Part shown: one piece after another, positions 36,593 through 45,015 of the stretch
Layout: the number at the start of each line of letters is the position of its first letter
Position numbering within the stretch: position 1 is the stretch's first letter
DNA from: Anaerolineae bacterium
GTDB taxonomy: Bacteria; Chloroflexota; Anaerolineae; Promineifilales; Promineifilaceae
Length of the DNA: 46,560 bases
NCBI GenBank assembly: GCA_028277515.1
Contig: JANQGC010000250.1
Coordinates: 1-46,560, forward strand
Reading direction: 5' to 3'
The notes under the pieces: model-generated
Seen by the model: only the letters and a program-made list of their open reading frames with translations
The model's database searches: none
Told to the model about the DNA's origin: nothing
Program-made: the position numbers and the translations under genes

Positions 36593-37672
36593 CTAATAAT
36601 CCATCACGCTGACAATGGCAGAAATGACATCTTCAGTTTGTGGCCAAATGCCCTTCTCAATGCTGTTGGCAAAGGGAACGGGAGAATCACGACCGGTGAG
36701 GCGAACAATCGGAGCCATCAAGCTGTCGAAAGCTTCTTCAATTACAACCATGGCCCATTCACCTGTTGGCCCATATAAGCGACAGGCTTCGGCTACCAAA
36801 ACTACACGGCCAGTCTTGCGAGCAGAACGGCCGATTGTCTCCCTGTCCAGTGGGCTAATCGTGCGAACGTCTACTACTTCCACACTGATACCTTCCTGAG
36901 CCAGTTGTGCAGCAGCCAGCATCGCATGCCAGACCATGTAGCCGGAAGCGACAACGGTCACGTCATCACCCAGTCTTTTAATATCGCACCGGCCAAGAGG
37001 CAGTACATATTCGTCGATAGGAACCTGGCCGCGAAAGGAATACAAATACTTATGCTCTAAAAAGATAACCGGGTTGTCATCCCGTATAGCCGCTTTCATC
37101 AGGCCTTTGGCGTCATACGGGGTAGATGGATGAACGACCTTTAGTCCAGGGATGTGAGCATACCAGACTTCCAGGCTTTGGGAGTGTTGTGCAGCGGTGC
37201 TTTTTCCCGCGCCACCACCCTGGGGCATTCTTAATACCCAAGGCACCGAACATTGCCCGCCGGTCATAAAACGGAGCTTAGCTGCCTGGTTGCAGATTTG
37301 ATCCATCGCCAGGCCCGAGAAGTCAACGAACATGATCTCGATGACCGGCCGCATGCCGGTAACCGCGGCCCCTGTTGCAATGCCGACAATAGAATTCTCT
37401 GAAATCGGGGTGTTGCGCACACGATCCGGCCCAAACTGCTCGGAAAGGGACCGGGTTACGCCAAATGCCCCGCCGTGTATTCCAATATCTTCGCCAATAA
37501 GAAATACACGTTCATCATGAACCATTTCCTCACGAAGCGCTTCGCGGATTGCTTCTTGGTAGGATAGCTCTTTTGAAACAACACCATCAGGCACTTGAAG
37601 GATCAAATCCGGGCTTAATATAGGCGAGGTGGTCGCCAGCGAAGTTGCATCTTTATTGCTTACAGGAGCCAT
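36593..37672 (-). CDS. 2-oxo acid dehydrogenase E1 component, beta subunit (second pair)
   Basis: Paralogue of the first beta subunit, 359 residues, with an N-terminal extension of about 35 residues. It has LSYQEAIREALREEM, FLIGEDIGIHGGAFG, RVRNTPISENSIVGIATG and RMPQGGGAGKSTAAQHSQSLEVW. The C-terminal domain includes VDVRTISPLDRETI and AEACRLYGPTGEWAM. The loop PQGGGAGKSTAAQH differs from PMGGRRSAAAQH in the first pair, suggesting another substrate. Its alpha subunit lies directly upstream. It either shares the single E2 or uses a distant one. Confidence 0.93.
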   Translation of the reverse strand: MAPVSNKDATSLATTSPILSPDLILQVPDGVVSKELSYQEAIREALREEMVHDERVFLIGEDIGIHGGAFGVTRSLSEQFGPDRVRNTPISENSIVGIATGAAVTGMRPVIEIMFVDFSGLAMDQICNQAAKLRFMTGGQCSVPWVLRMPQGGGAGKSTAAQHSQSLEVWYAHIPGLKVVHPSTPYDAKGLMKAAIRDDNPVIFLEHKYLYSFRGQVPIDEYVLPLGRCDIKRLGDDVTVVASGYMVWHAMLAAAQLAQEGISVEVVDVRTISPLDRETIGRSARKTGRVVLVAEACRLYGPTGEWAMVVIEEAFDSLMAPIVRLTGRDSPVPFANSIEKGIWPQTEDVISAIVSVMDY

Positions 37673-37687
37673 CTTTTGCTCTCTTGA

Positions 37688-38647
37688 TTAAGCATAAATG
37701 TACTCCATCGTTGTTTCCGGGTCTGGTTCTGGACTTCTACGGGCAAAATCAACGGCCTCGATCATTTCCTGCCGGATTGATTCATAGATATGGGTCAACT
37801 CTGATTTTGTGGCTAAACCGCTTTCAAGTAGGTAGTGGCCAAAGCGGGGAATTGGATCTTTCCGTCGATAACTCTCAACCTCAGCTTTTTCCCTGTATAC
37901 TTCCGGCTCTCCAGCATAGTGGCCTTCAAAACGGTATGATTCGGTGACCAATAGTGTAGGTCCCCGACCCTGACGTGCCCGTTCTACGGCCTCTTGAGCA
38001 GCCTGGTAAACGACAAGAGGGTCAAAACCATCCACGCGAACACCTGGAATGCCGTAGGCCTGTGCTCTAACCGAAAGGTCTTCTACTTTGGCAGTATCTC
38101 GGATGTTGGTCGAGACGCCATAGTGATTGTTCTCAAGAACAAACACAACCGGTAAATTCCAGATCGAAGCAATATTGAGGCTTTCGTGCCAGTTACCTGT
38201 ATTGGCACCGCCTTCACCAGTAAAGGGTACCGCGACCCGATCTTCATTTCTCATGCTAAAGGCCAGGCCGGCGCCAACGGCAATAGGGATGCCTGCTCCA
38301 ACGACAGCAAGCGCTCCCAAACTACCTGTGTCGAATGCAGCAATGTGCATTGATCCACCGCGCCCCTGACAGTAACCGGTTACCTTGCCCAAAATTTCGG
38401 CCATCATCAGTTTAGGTTTGGCCCCCTTGGCGATGTTATGCCCATGGCTACGATGTGTCCCGGCGATTAAATCACTCTCGCGTAATGCCATGCAAACACC
38501 CACCCCTGACGCTTCTTGACCTATATAAGTATGAATGGCACCTTTGACCTGGCCACGTTTAAATAGATCCATCGCAGCCAGTTCAAATTCGCGGATGCGA
38601 ACCATGCGGCGGTAAATCTCAAGTTGTATCTCTCTGGAAATAGTCAT
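37688..38647 (-). CDS. 2-oxo acid dehydrogenase E1 component, alpha subunit (second pair)
   Basis: Paralogue of the first alpha subunit, 319 residues. The start is ATG 38647, three codons inside the open frame that begins at a TTG at 38656. The family segments HTYIGQEASGVGVC, GTHRSHGHNIAKG and YCQGRGGSMHIA are present. The thiamine diphosphate motif reads GEGGANTGN...ENNHYG, so the normally invariant GDG is GEG. That acidic residue binds the magnesium of the cofactor, and Asp-to-Glu is conservative but unusual. Activity or metal preference may be altered. It forms a pair with the following beta gene. Confidence 0.92.
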   Translation of the reverse strand: MTISREIQLEIYRRMVRIREFELAAMDLFKRGQVKGAIHTYIGQEASGVGVCMALRESDLIAGTHRSHGHNIAKGAKPKLMMAEILGKVTGYCQGRGGSMHIAAFDTGSLGALAVVGAGIPIAVGAGLAFSMRNEDRVAVPFTGEGGANTGNWHESLNIASIWNLPVVFVLENNHYGVSTNIRDTAKVEDLSVRAQAYGIPGVRVDGFDPLVVYQAAQEAVERARQGRGPTLLVTESYRFEGHYAGEPEVYREKAEVESYRRKDPIPRFGHYLLESGLATKSELTHIYESIRQEMIEAVDFARRSPEPDPETTMEYIYA

Positions 38648-38667
38648 AAGAAGCAACCTTGTTAAGG

Positions 38668-40047
38668 TTAGACGCTAACCTGGGCTAAAACGGCCTTGAT
38701 CGACTTGCTCAGGCGAGACACCATATCGTCGATTTCTTCTTCAGTGATAATAAACGGCGGTGCGAGAGCGACCCAGTTTGGCGCATAACGTATCAGCATC
38801 TGCTCTTCCAGGATGCAATGCCGGCCTACGCGCACACCAAAGCCCAGTTCGGCGGGGAATGATTCCATGGTTTCCGCATCTTTAACGAACTCGACGCCGA
38901 TCATCAATCCTGCACCTCGAATATCACCGACAATGCCAAATTCCTTCAGATCCTCAAGGCGCTTCATTAAGTATTGACCCATTTGGTAACAACGTTCAAC
39001 CAGATTGCGTTCATGGAGTTCTTGTATGACAGCGATGCCGGCAGCGCAGGCGATTGGGTTGCCGCCATAGGTGTGACCGTCGGCAAAAGCCCGTTCGTTA
39101 TCTTCTGAAATAAATACTTGGGCGACTTCATCGCGGAAAGCTACGCCGGATAAAGGCATATACCCCGCAGCCATACCCTTTCCCATACACAACACATCAG
39201 GCACAAAGTTGAAAGTATCGGATCCCCACCACTGACCGGTGCGTCCCATGCCCGTAGCCACTTCATCAAGGATTATCATCACATTATATTTGTCGCATAT
39301 CTCACGGATGATTGGCCAGTACTCTTCTGGTGGAACAATATTTCCGGTCGATAGCTGAATAGGTTCGGCCATAAACGCCGCTACATTATCCGGACCTTCA
39401 TAAATGATAGTCTGTTCCAAAATTCGTGCGCATAAGATATCACAATCGGGATAGGTAAGGTTGTATGGGCAGCGGATGCAGTAAGGAGGAGCGATATGGC
39501 GATAGCCTCCACAAAGAGGTTCAAATGGTGTTTTCCGGTTGGCCATACCCGTTGCTGTTAAAGCACCCATGGTGACGCCGTGAAAATTTAAGTAACGTGA
39601 TATGATTGTCTTTTTATGAGGATATCCGATTTGATCGAAATATTGCCTTACCAGCTTCATGGCTGTCTCAGTAGCCTCCGATCCACCGCTCAGAATTTTG
39701 ATAGTTGTCAATCCATCAGGGACAATTTGGCCCAGCATTTCAACCAGCTCGATAGCCCTTGTGTTTGTTGACAATATGGGTGAGGCGAAGATCAGGGTGT
39801 CGAGTTGCGCCTTAACCGCATCATTCACACGTTGATTGCTATGGCCTAAGCTGGTCACCCATACTCCGGAGATGCCATCTAAATATTTATCTCCTTTGAC
39901 ATCCCACACCCAAATATCTTCTCCCCGGTCAAAAACCAATGGCTCGCGCATGAAATGGTGCATTTGGACAAAGTCCAAAACCATATGTTTCAGGTAGCTT
40001 TGCGCAAGATAATCCTCATCGGAAAGTTTTATTTCCAATTGCGACAT
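38668..40047 (-). CDS. Class III aminotransferase (PLP-dependent)
   Basis: Pyridoxal-phosphate enzyme of the omega-amino acid:pyruvate/acetylornithine aminotransferase family, 459 residues. Cofactor motifs are SGGSEATETAMKLVRQYF, ILDEVATGMGRTGQWWG and the Schiff-base lysine in CMGKGMAAGYMPLSG. A cysteine-rich insertion (CIRCPYNLTYPDCDILC, about residues 192-208) also occurs in related aminotransferases of this subgroup. It probably moves an amino group from the imported substrate to a 2-oxo acid and feeds the carbon skeleton to the E1 enzymes downstream. Confidence 0.93.
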   Translation of the reverse strand: MSQLEIKLSDEDYLAQSYLKHMVLDFVQMHHFMREPLVFDRGEDIWVWDVKGDKYLDGISGVWVTSLGHSNQRVNDAVKAQLDTLIFASPILSTNTRAIELVEMLGQIVPDGLTTIKILSGGSEATETAMKLVRQYFDQIGYPHKKTIISRYLNFHGVTMGALTATGMANRKTPFEPLCGGYRHIAPPYCIRCPYNLTYPDCDILCARILEQTIIYEGPDNVAAFMAEPIQLSTGNIVPPEEYWPIIREICDKYNVMIILDEVATGMGRTGQWWGSDTFNFVPDVLCMGKGMAAGYMPLSGVAFRDEVAQVFISEDNERAFADGHTYGGNPIACAAGIAVIQELHERNLVERCYQMGQYLMKRLEDLKEFGIVGDIRGAGLMIGVEFVKDAETMESFPAELGFGVRVGRHCILEEQMLIRYAPNWVALAPPFIITEEEIDDMVSRLSKSIKAVLAQVSV

Positions 40048-40075
40048 GATTTTCCTCTCCCTACGAATTTGAAAG

Positions 40076-41350
40076 TTAGAATGTGAATGTTTCTACTCTT
40101 TCTACGATATATTGGAGCCGATCAATTGAGTTATTGGACATTACCATGTCGCCAATACCAAGGATGATCCTTGTATCTCCTATATTTTCGAATAGATGAT
40201 CGATAGCTTTACGAAACGCCTCTTCTGAAGTATTGGGTTCCAGCAGTGGGGAAGGGATACCGCCCCAAATCATTGGACCTGTCTCGCGCCAGGCTTCGAG
40301 GGCTTCGACGAAGGTGCAATCTGTTAGAGGTTCCGGTGAAAAGGACTCGGCTACATCTAAACCACTATCTGCCAAGAGCGAAAGTAGCGGTTTCAGGCTG
40401 CCGTCGGTGTGGCTCCCGACCTTCTTGTTTTGCCTATGGAGAATTTCTGAATAGCGCTGATAATATGGCAGACAATACTTCTTAAATAAACGGGGATTGG
40501 TGATGAAACCGTCAAGATTATCGTCAAGCTGGATATAGGGCCAATCAAATTGCTGCACCTGTTCCAGGTCGTTAAGCATGACGTCGTCCAGCAAGGCCAT
40601 CATCTTATCAACTAATTCGGGATGATCGAAGATCATATAAAAGAAGCTGATCTCGCCAACATGATCGAGCACAAGTTGCTGAAATGGTATCCGGTTCAAC
40701 ATGGGGACAACAAAGCCGATATCGCCCAGTTTTTTCTGAGTTTCTTGAACGGATTTAAATTCAGGCACAAATTCCGTATGCTCGAATATATATTCAAAAG
40801 CTGGATAGTCAGAGATGTCTTTAAAGGGGTGCTCGATCATTAAAGGAATGCCCCCTTGTTCAATAGTTTCCGGGGTCATTATACTCTTTGTGGTTAGCGT
40901 ACCTTGAGGTGTGATGAATTTGGCCGTTGTCTCGCCCGGTTTATCGGGTATCATTTTATCAAACAGGCGGGGGAAGTATTTGATAAGCGGATCTTGTTCA
41001 TGATAAAATTTTTCACCGTCTAATTCCAAAACCAATTCAACGCCGTGGAAACGACGAGCATGGCAGATCATTTGAATCTGTTGCCCAAAACCAATATCAC
41101 GATGAATATCTGTCAGAGGCCAGCCCTGCGTGCCTTCTGGGATTGGCACGGTAAAAAGGGAAATCACAGAACTGGATGCAGCGGTAGACGGGCTGGTAAA
41201 ACGTTTTGGCAATGTGCCTGCACGACTATGACACGAGTACCATAATTCAAGACGGTCGATAAATGGCAGGCGATCAGGTTTTGCGTCTTGTAATGTGGTG
41301 ATAACACGTTCCCTAATGTTGGGTATGATTTTATTCTTTTTATTCGACAT
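40076..41350 (-). CDS. Uroporphyrinogen decarboxylase-family methyltransferase
   Basis: UroD-fold protein of 424 residues, longer than haem-pathway HemE and lacking the usual HemE N-terminal pattern, so it is more likely a methyltransferase of the MtaA/CmuA-like UroD group. It opens with a NIRERVITTLQDAKPDRLPF segment typical of that group. Later features are QLDDNLDGFITNPRLFKKYCLPYY, a His/Asp segment KVGSHTDGSLKPLL and GVGDMVMSNNSI-like end (here GIGDMVMSNNSI). No corrinoid protein or haem gene lies nearby. In this operon it might demethylate a methoxy or N-methyl substrate. It is the third gene of the operon. Confidence 0.85.
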   Translation of the reverse strand: MSNKKNKIIPNIRERVITTLQDAKPDRLPFIDRLELWYSCHSRAGTLPKRFTSPSTAASSSVISLFTVPIPEGTQGWPLTDIHRDIGFGQQIQMICHARRFHGVELVLELDGEKFYHEQDPLIKYFPRLFDKMIPDKPGETTAKFITPQGTLTTKSIMTPETIEQGGIPLMIEHPFKDISDYPAFEYIFEHTEFVPEFKSVQETQKKLGDIGFVVPMLNRIPFQQLVLDHVGEISFFYMIFDHPELVDKMMALLDDVMLNDLEQVQQFDWPYIQLDDNLDGFITNPRLFKKYCLPYYQRYSEILHRQNKKVGSHTDGSLKPLLSLLADSGLDVAESFSPEPLTDCTFVEALEAWRETGPMIWGGIPSPLLEPNTSEEAFRKAIDHLFENIGDTRIILGIGDMVMSNNSIDRLQYIVERVETFTF

Positions 41351-41409
41351 GGTTTCGTTCTCGTTTAACGACTTCCATTTTTTCTCCAGGGTGGGCGACT
41401 CAATTAAGA

Positions 41410-42183
41410 TTAAAAGTCATTTCCTAGGGTTTGGGAGTTGGTTTGGCTATCCCATCTTTCTAATCCAATCTCAATATCGCGCTTGATCTGGCTCAAGTGA
41501 GCAACCATCGCTTTTCGAGCTCCCTCGTCGTCCCTGGCTTTCACTGCTGCTAAGATTTGTCGGTGATGGTCACTAGATCTTTCGGCCGCACCGGGTGAAG
41601 AAACCGCCAACCGGCGGCTCTCTTGAAGCAGATCGACAACAGATTGAACGATCAACTGAAACAAGCTGTTGTGAGTAGCCAGGGCTAATGTATTGTGAAA
41701 GACATTGTCGACAAGGATGTACTCATGTGGATTAGCTATATGTTTTTGCATTTCTTCGAGCGCCTGCTCTAGATTTGCAATATCCTCCTGAGTGGCATTC
41801 TGAGCAGCCAGGGCAGTGATTGGCGGTTCAATGACTTCCCGAAGTTGTATTAATTCGGCAATCTTTCTTCGTTCAGGTGTTGAAAATCGACGTAACGGCT
41901 CTTCAAATATATTCCGAGATGGTAATGTAACGAAGCTCCCTATACCAACGCGGACTTTAAGCAATCTGGCCGCACGTAGGAGTTTGATAGCCTCACGCAC
42001 GATGGTTCGGCTGACCCCCATTTCCTCGGCCAGCTCGCGCTCAGAAGGAAGGCGATCACCTTCCTTTAGTTCGCCAGACATGATCAAATCGCTTATCTGA
42101 TCGGCGACCACTTGAGACAGCAGGCCTTCGTCCGTATCGATTGTCTTAAAAATGCTTCCACTGGTTGCACGGGTTTGGGACAT
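41410..42183 (-). CDS. GntR-family transcriptional regulator, FadR subfamily
   Basis: Regulator of 257 residues. The N-terminal winged helix contains GDRLPSERELAEEMGVSRTIVREAIKLL near residues 42-69. The C-terminal FCD ligand-binding domain has the metal-binding pattern D/H in VDNVFHNTLA, then SDHHRQIL and a His in MVAHLSQIK. The 25-bp inverted repeat at 43753-43777 matches the FadR-type operator pattern TNGTNNNACNA. The gene lies second in the operon, 8 nt after the ceramidase-like gene. It probably senses a carboxylate pathway intermediate and controls both divergent arms. Confidence 0.93.
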   Translation of the reverse strand: MSQTRATSGSIFKTIDTDEGLLSQVVADQISDLIMSGELKEGDRLPSERELAEEMGVSRTIVREAIKLLRAARLLKVRVGIGSFVTLPSRNIFEEPLRRFSTPERRKIAELIQLREVIEPPITALAAQNATQEDIANLEQALEEMQKHIANPHEYILVDNVFHNTLALATHNSLFQLIVQSVVDLLQESRRLAVSSPGAAERSSDHHRQILAAVKARDDEGARKAMVAHLSQIKRDIEIGLERWDSQTNSQTLGNDF

Positions 42184-42191
42184 AAGAGATT

Positions 42192-43634
42192 TTAGCTATC
42201 TAATTGTTCGATAAGCGCTGAGACGCCCTTGACTACACGTTTTTCTGATCCGGTGTGGGGTGCTGTTGGCAACGTATACGCTTGAACAAGAAGGTCAGGA
42301 ACGGCGTAGCTTTGGTCAAGTTTCCATCCACCCTTTGGGTAATCTTCTGCGCGCGGAAGGTATCCGACCGATCCGTTGCTGTAACCCAATACCAGGGTGT
42401 CCTCAAAGGGGGAGTGGGCCTTTATCTCCAGGCCGGTTTCAAAGAACACTTCCATACTGATCCCAATTAGCACAATATCGTTTATTCGAAAGGCCTGGGT
42501 TGCAACTTCAAGTGTAGGGTGCCCATTCCTTACTGCTTCGACGAGGTTTTCAGCCCATTCGCAAAACTTGGCCGCGATCCTGATTTCCCATTCCTGGGCT
42601 GCCTCTGTTTCTCTTTGAGCCAGGATCTTCTGCCACTTTTCGCGAATCTCTTCAGCCTTTTCCATAGTTGGTAATTCGCTAAACTCTAACTTGATTATCT
42701 CATCAACCGCCCCGAGGTAAGTGCAACTGTCCCCCTCAACAGGCTGCCAGGGCCGGAACAGGATATTGGGCACGTTGCCTAAGGGCCTTCTCTCGCCGGC
42801 CTGAAGATGGGTCCGGATGTTGGCTGCCACTTTTAGAACCTCACCGCCCAACTCAAAACCGACTCTATTTTTGGCATCACGACAGTCAACCTCGTAGCCG
42901 ATGCCCACCCTTGGGTTGATGTTTCCACCACAAGCCTGAAGAAAGATAGCCAGGCCGCCCAGGCTGCTTTCTATGATATCCCGCGCCGGTCCGGGGAAGT
43001 CTGTCGAGGCTACCATGGAACGTGGTCCAACCGTTACCGGGTGACAACCGTAGCTAAATAATGTCGCGATGGGACTACCATCCAGGTCGTCTATCCGAAT
43101 GACGCCAACGGCCGGATCAATTGGATGCTCCGGAACTTCACCGAGTATATCCCGTCCATCCGGATTGCTCTCCCTGCGATAAACACCTATTAATGATTCG
43201 CCGCGACCAGCGCCGATGCGAGCCGGCCTTTGATTCTTATCAGCTTCGACGGCCGCTTCTACCAGCCAACGAGTTAACTGTTTCTTATATATTTCCTTCA
43301 GGCGCAATTGCTCAGACGTGTCCCTCAGCCAACCCGGTAATGCTGGTGAACTGTGATTATGGCTGAGATTTAACATGATATTTGCCAGCGGGATTTCTAA
43401 AGTTTGGGCAACCTGATTCCGAATCTCAGTTGCCTCCTGCAGCGATAGGACGCAAAGGTCGATAGCTAAGATGATTAGTTTAGTAACCCCGTTTGAGAGA
43501 ACCAGGGCAGATCCGGTGAGATCGCTCTCAACCGCCTGGATCGGATCGGCAAATAACCTTAATCCGGCTTTGGCTGTACCTAATTGAGGATTGATTACGC
43601 GCCGGGCAGCGCCGGCATAAAGTGTAGAGGACAT
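42192..43634 (-). CDS. Neutral/alkaline ceramidase-like protein (N-terminal domain type)
   Basis: Protein of 480 residues resembling the N-terminal domain of neutral non-lysosomal ceramidases, zinc-dependent amidases. It starts with LYAGAARRVINPQLGTAKAG, has ALVLSNGVTKLIILAIDLC and a histidine motif NLSHNHSSPALPG near residue 95, followed by a second region SYGCHPVTVGP. No signal peptide is evident. Relatives found in catabolic clusters are not known to act on ceramide, so a different amide or ester bond is likely. The start is ATG 43634 with AAGG upstream; the seven earlier codons of the open frame are discarded. It is the first gene of the minus-strand operon. Confidence 0.85.
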   Translation of the reverse strand: MSSTLYAGAARRVINPQLGTAKAGLRLFADPIQAVESDLTGSALVLSNGVTKLIILAIDLCVLSLQEATEIRNQVAQTLEIPLANIMLNLSHNHSSPALPGWLRDTSEQLRLKEIYKKQLTRWLVEAAVEADKNQRPARIGAGRGESLIGVYRRESNPDGRDILGEVPEHPIDPAVGVIRIDDLDGSPIATLFSYGCHPVTVGPRSMVASTDFPGPARDIIESSLGGLAIFLQACGGNINPRVGIGYEVDCRDAKNRVGFELGGEVLKVAANIRTHLQAGERRPLGNVPNILFRPWQPVEGDSCTYLGAVDEIIKLEFSELPTMEKAEEIREKWQKILAQRETEAAQEWEIRIAAKFCEWAENLVEAVRNGHPTLEVATQAFRINDIVLIGISMEVFFETGLEIKAHSPFEDTLVLGYSNGSVGYLPRAEDYPKGGWKLDQSYAVPDLLVQAYTLPTAPHTGSEKRVVKGVSALIEQLDS

Positions 43635-43714
43635 ATAAACATCCCTTATCTTCACTCATAGTTAGAGCATAATTTAGCAGCACCAATGAGTGTAATTCCC
43701 CCATTCATCCCTGC

Positions 43715-43743
43715 TTGACACCATGTATTGGTGATGTTATTAT
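43715..43743 (+). promoter_or_regulatory. Sigma-70 type promoter for the Gfo/Idh operon
   Basis: TTGACA at 43715-43720 and TATTAT at 43738-43743 are separated by 17 nt, close to the housekeeping consensus. Transcription would begin near 43750, directly before the inverted-repeat operator. A small CACCA-N5-TGGTG repeat (43719-43733) overlaps the spacer. Confidence 0.75.
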
Positions 43744-43752
43744 GGTTGTGCT

Positions 43753-43777
43753 GTCATACTGGTACTACCAGTATGAC
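43753..43777. promoter_or_regulatory. 25-bp inverted repeat, predicted FadR/GntR operator
   Basis: GTCATACTGGTA (43753-43764) and TACCAGTATGAC (43766-43777) are exact reverse complements around a single C. The core TGGTACTACCA fits the FadR-subfamily operator pattern TNGTNNNACNA. It sits between divergent operons and just past the + strand promoter, so bound regulator would block transcription. The FadR-type regulator encoded at 41410-42183 is the obvious ligand. Confidence 0.85.
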
Positions 43778-43885
43778 CAGAATGATAGCATTATCTTATT
43801 GTGATGTCAACACCATGCTAAAGCCACTGCAAAAAATCCCTGTACAATTTGATGCTACTAGGAACCCTGGGAAGGAATGTTCATC

Positions 43886-44965
43886 ATGACATTGATCCCG
43901 GCGCCAGATTCCAAGGTGCGTGTAGGGTTTATTGGTGCAGGAAACTGGGCAGAGTATAACCACATGCCCACGCTTCAATCCCGCGATGATGTCGAATTAG
44001 TTGGAATTGCCACCCCAACGCAAAAATCCCGTGATCGTGTGCAGGATAATTTTGGTATTTCATACGCCACACCGGACTACCGCCAGTTATTGCTGCAACC
44101 ACTCGATGCTGTTGTAATCTCCTCTCCCCACGGATTTCACTATGAGCAGGCCAAAGCCGCTCTTGACGCTAATCTTCACGTGCTGGTGGAGAAGCCAATG
44201 ACATTGAAAGCCAGTGAGTCATGGGAACTTGTGAAATTGGCTGGTGAAAAGGGATTGCTCTTAATGGTGCCAACCGGCTGGCATTACAATCGGATCGTTA
44301 TGACAGCCAAAGAATATCTCGATAGCGGAGTAGTTGGCACGGTTGAGTATATACTTTGCCACATTGGCTCTGCTCTAAGAGCTCTTTATTCCGGCAAGGA
44401 ATGGCCGTATACACTAGACCAAATCCCAGACCCTAAAAAATACTACAGTGATCCGGAGGTCTCCGGTGGCGGGCAAGGGTACTCGCAGCTTTCCCATTCA
44501 ATCGCCATGTTGCTATGGCTGACAGGTTTACGGGGTTCGGAAGTGTTTGCCTATATGAGTGGCCCAGGCGCGCCGGTGGAATTGTATGATGCCCTGGTTG
44601 CAAAATTTGACAATGGCGCCATCGCTTCGATCTCCGGAGCTGGGACCCAGCCACCTAATGATCCTAAGCATGAACTGGATATTCGGATATATGGTAGTGA
44701 GGGTGAATTAAGAATGGATCTCTACCGAGAGCTTTTGGATATTCACCGTGATGATGGTCAAGTCTTGAAGATGAACGTGAACCCTGGAGAAGGTGATTAC
44801 ACTTGTGATGGTCCTGTTAACCGGTTCATTGAAATAATCAGGGGTCAGAAAAAAGAGAACCTATCTCCTGGGGAAGTTGGGGCACGGACAATAGAAATAA
44901 TTGAAGCTGCTTACCGTTCGGCCGCCGAAGGCAGGCCTATTGTGATCGAGAAAAAACCCAAATAA
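43886..44965 (+). CDS. Gfo/Idh/MocA family oxidoreductase
   Basis: NAD(P)-dependent sugar or cyclitol dehydrogenase, 359 residues. The Rossmann motif VGFIGAGNWAEYNHMP is near the N-terminus. The conserved EKPMTL lysine motif (LVEKPMTLKASES) and the later GGQGYSQLSHSIAMLLWLTG segment match the family. The gene has two in-frame ATGs (43877 and 43886); AAGGA at 43872-43876 abuts the first and is correctly spaced for the second, which is chosen. It is the first gene of the divergent operon and is followed by a TIM-barrel isomerase, the pair seen in cyclitol and 3-keto-glycoside pathways. Confidence 0.92.
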   Translation: MTLIPAPDSKVRVGFIGAGNWAEYNHMPTLQSRDDVELVGIATPTQKSRDRVQDNFGISYATPDYRQLLLQPLDAVVISSPHGFHYEQAKAALDANLHVLVEKPMTLKASESWELVKLAGEKGLLLMVPTGWHYNRIVMTAKEYLDSGVVGTVEYILCHIGSALRALYSGKEWPYTLDQIPDPKKYYSDPEVSGGGQGYSQLSHSIAMLLWLTGLRGSEVFAYMSGPGAPVELYDALVAKFDNGAIASISGAGTQPPNDPKHELDIRIYGSEGELRMDLYRELLDIHRDDGQVLKMNVNPGEGDYTCDGPVNRFIEIIRGQKKENLSPGEVGARTIEIIEAAYRSAAEGRPIVIEKKPK

Positions 44966-45015
44966 TTACCGAAAAACGATGAAAAGCGCCTTCTTAAGAT
45001 AGGGAATAGAGGATC

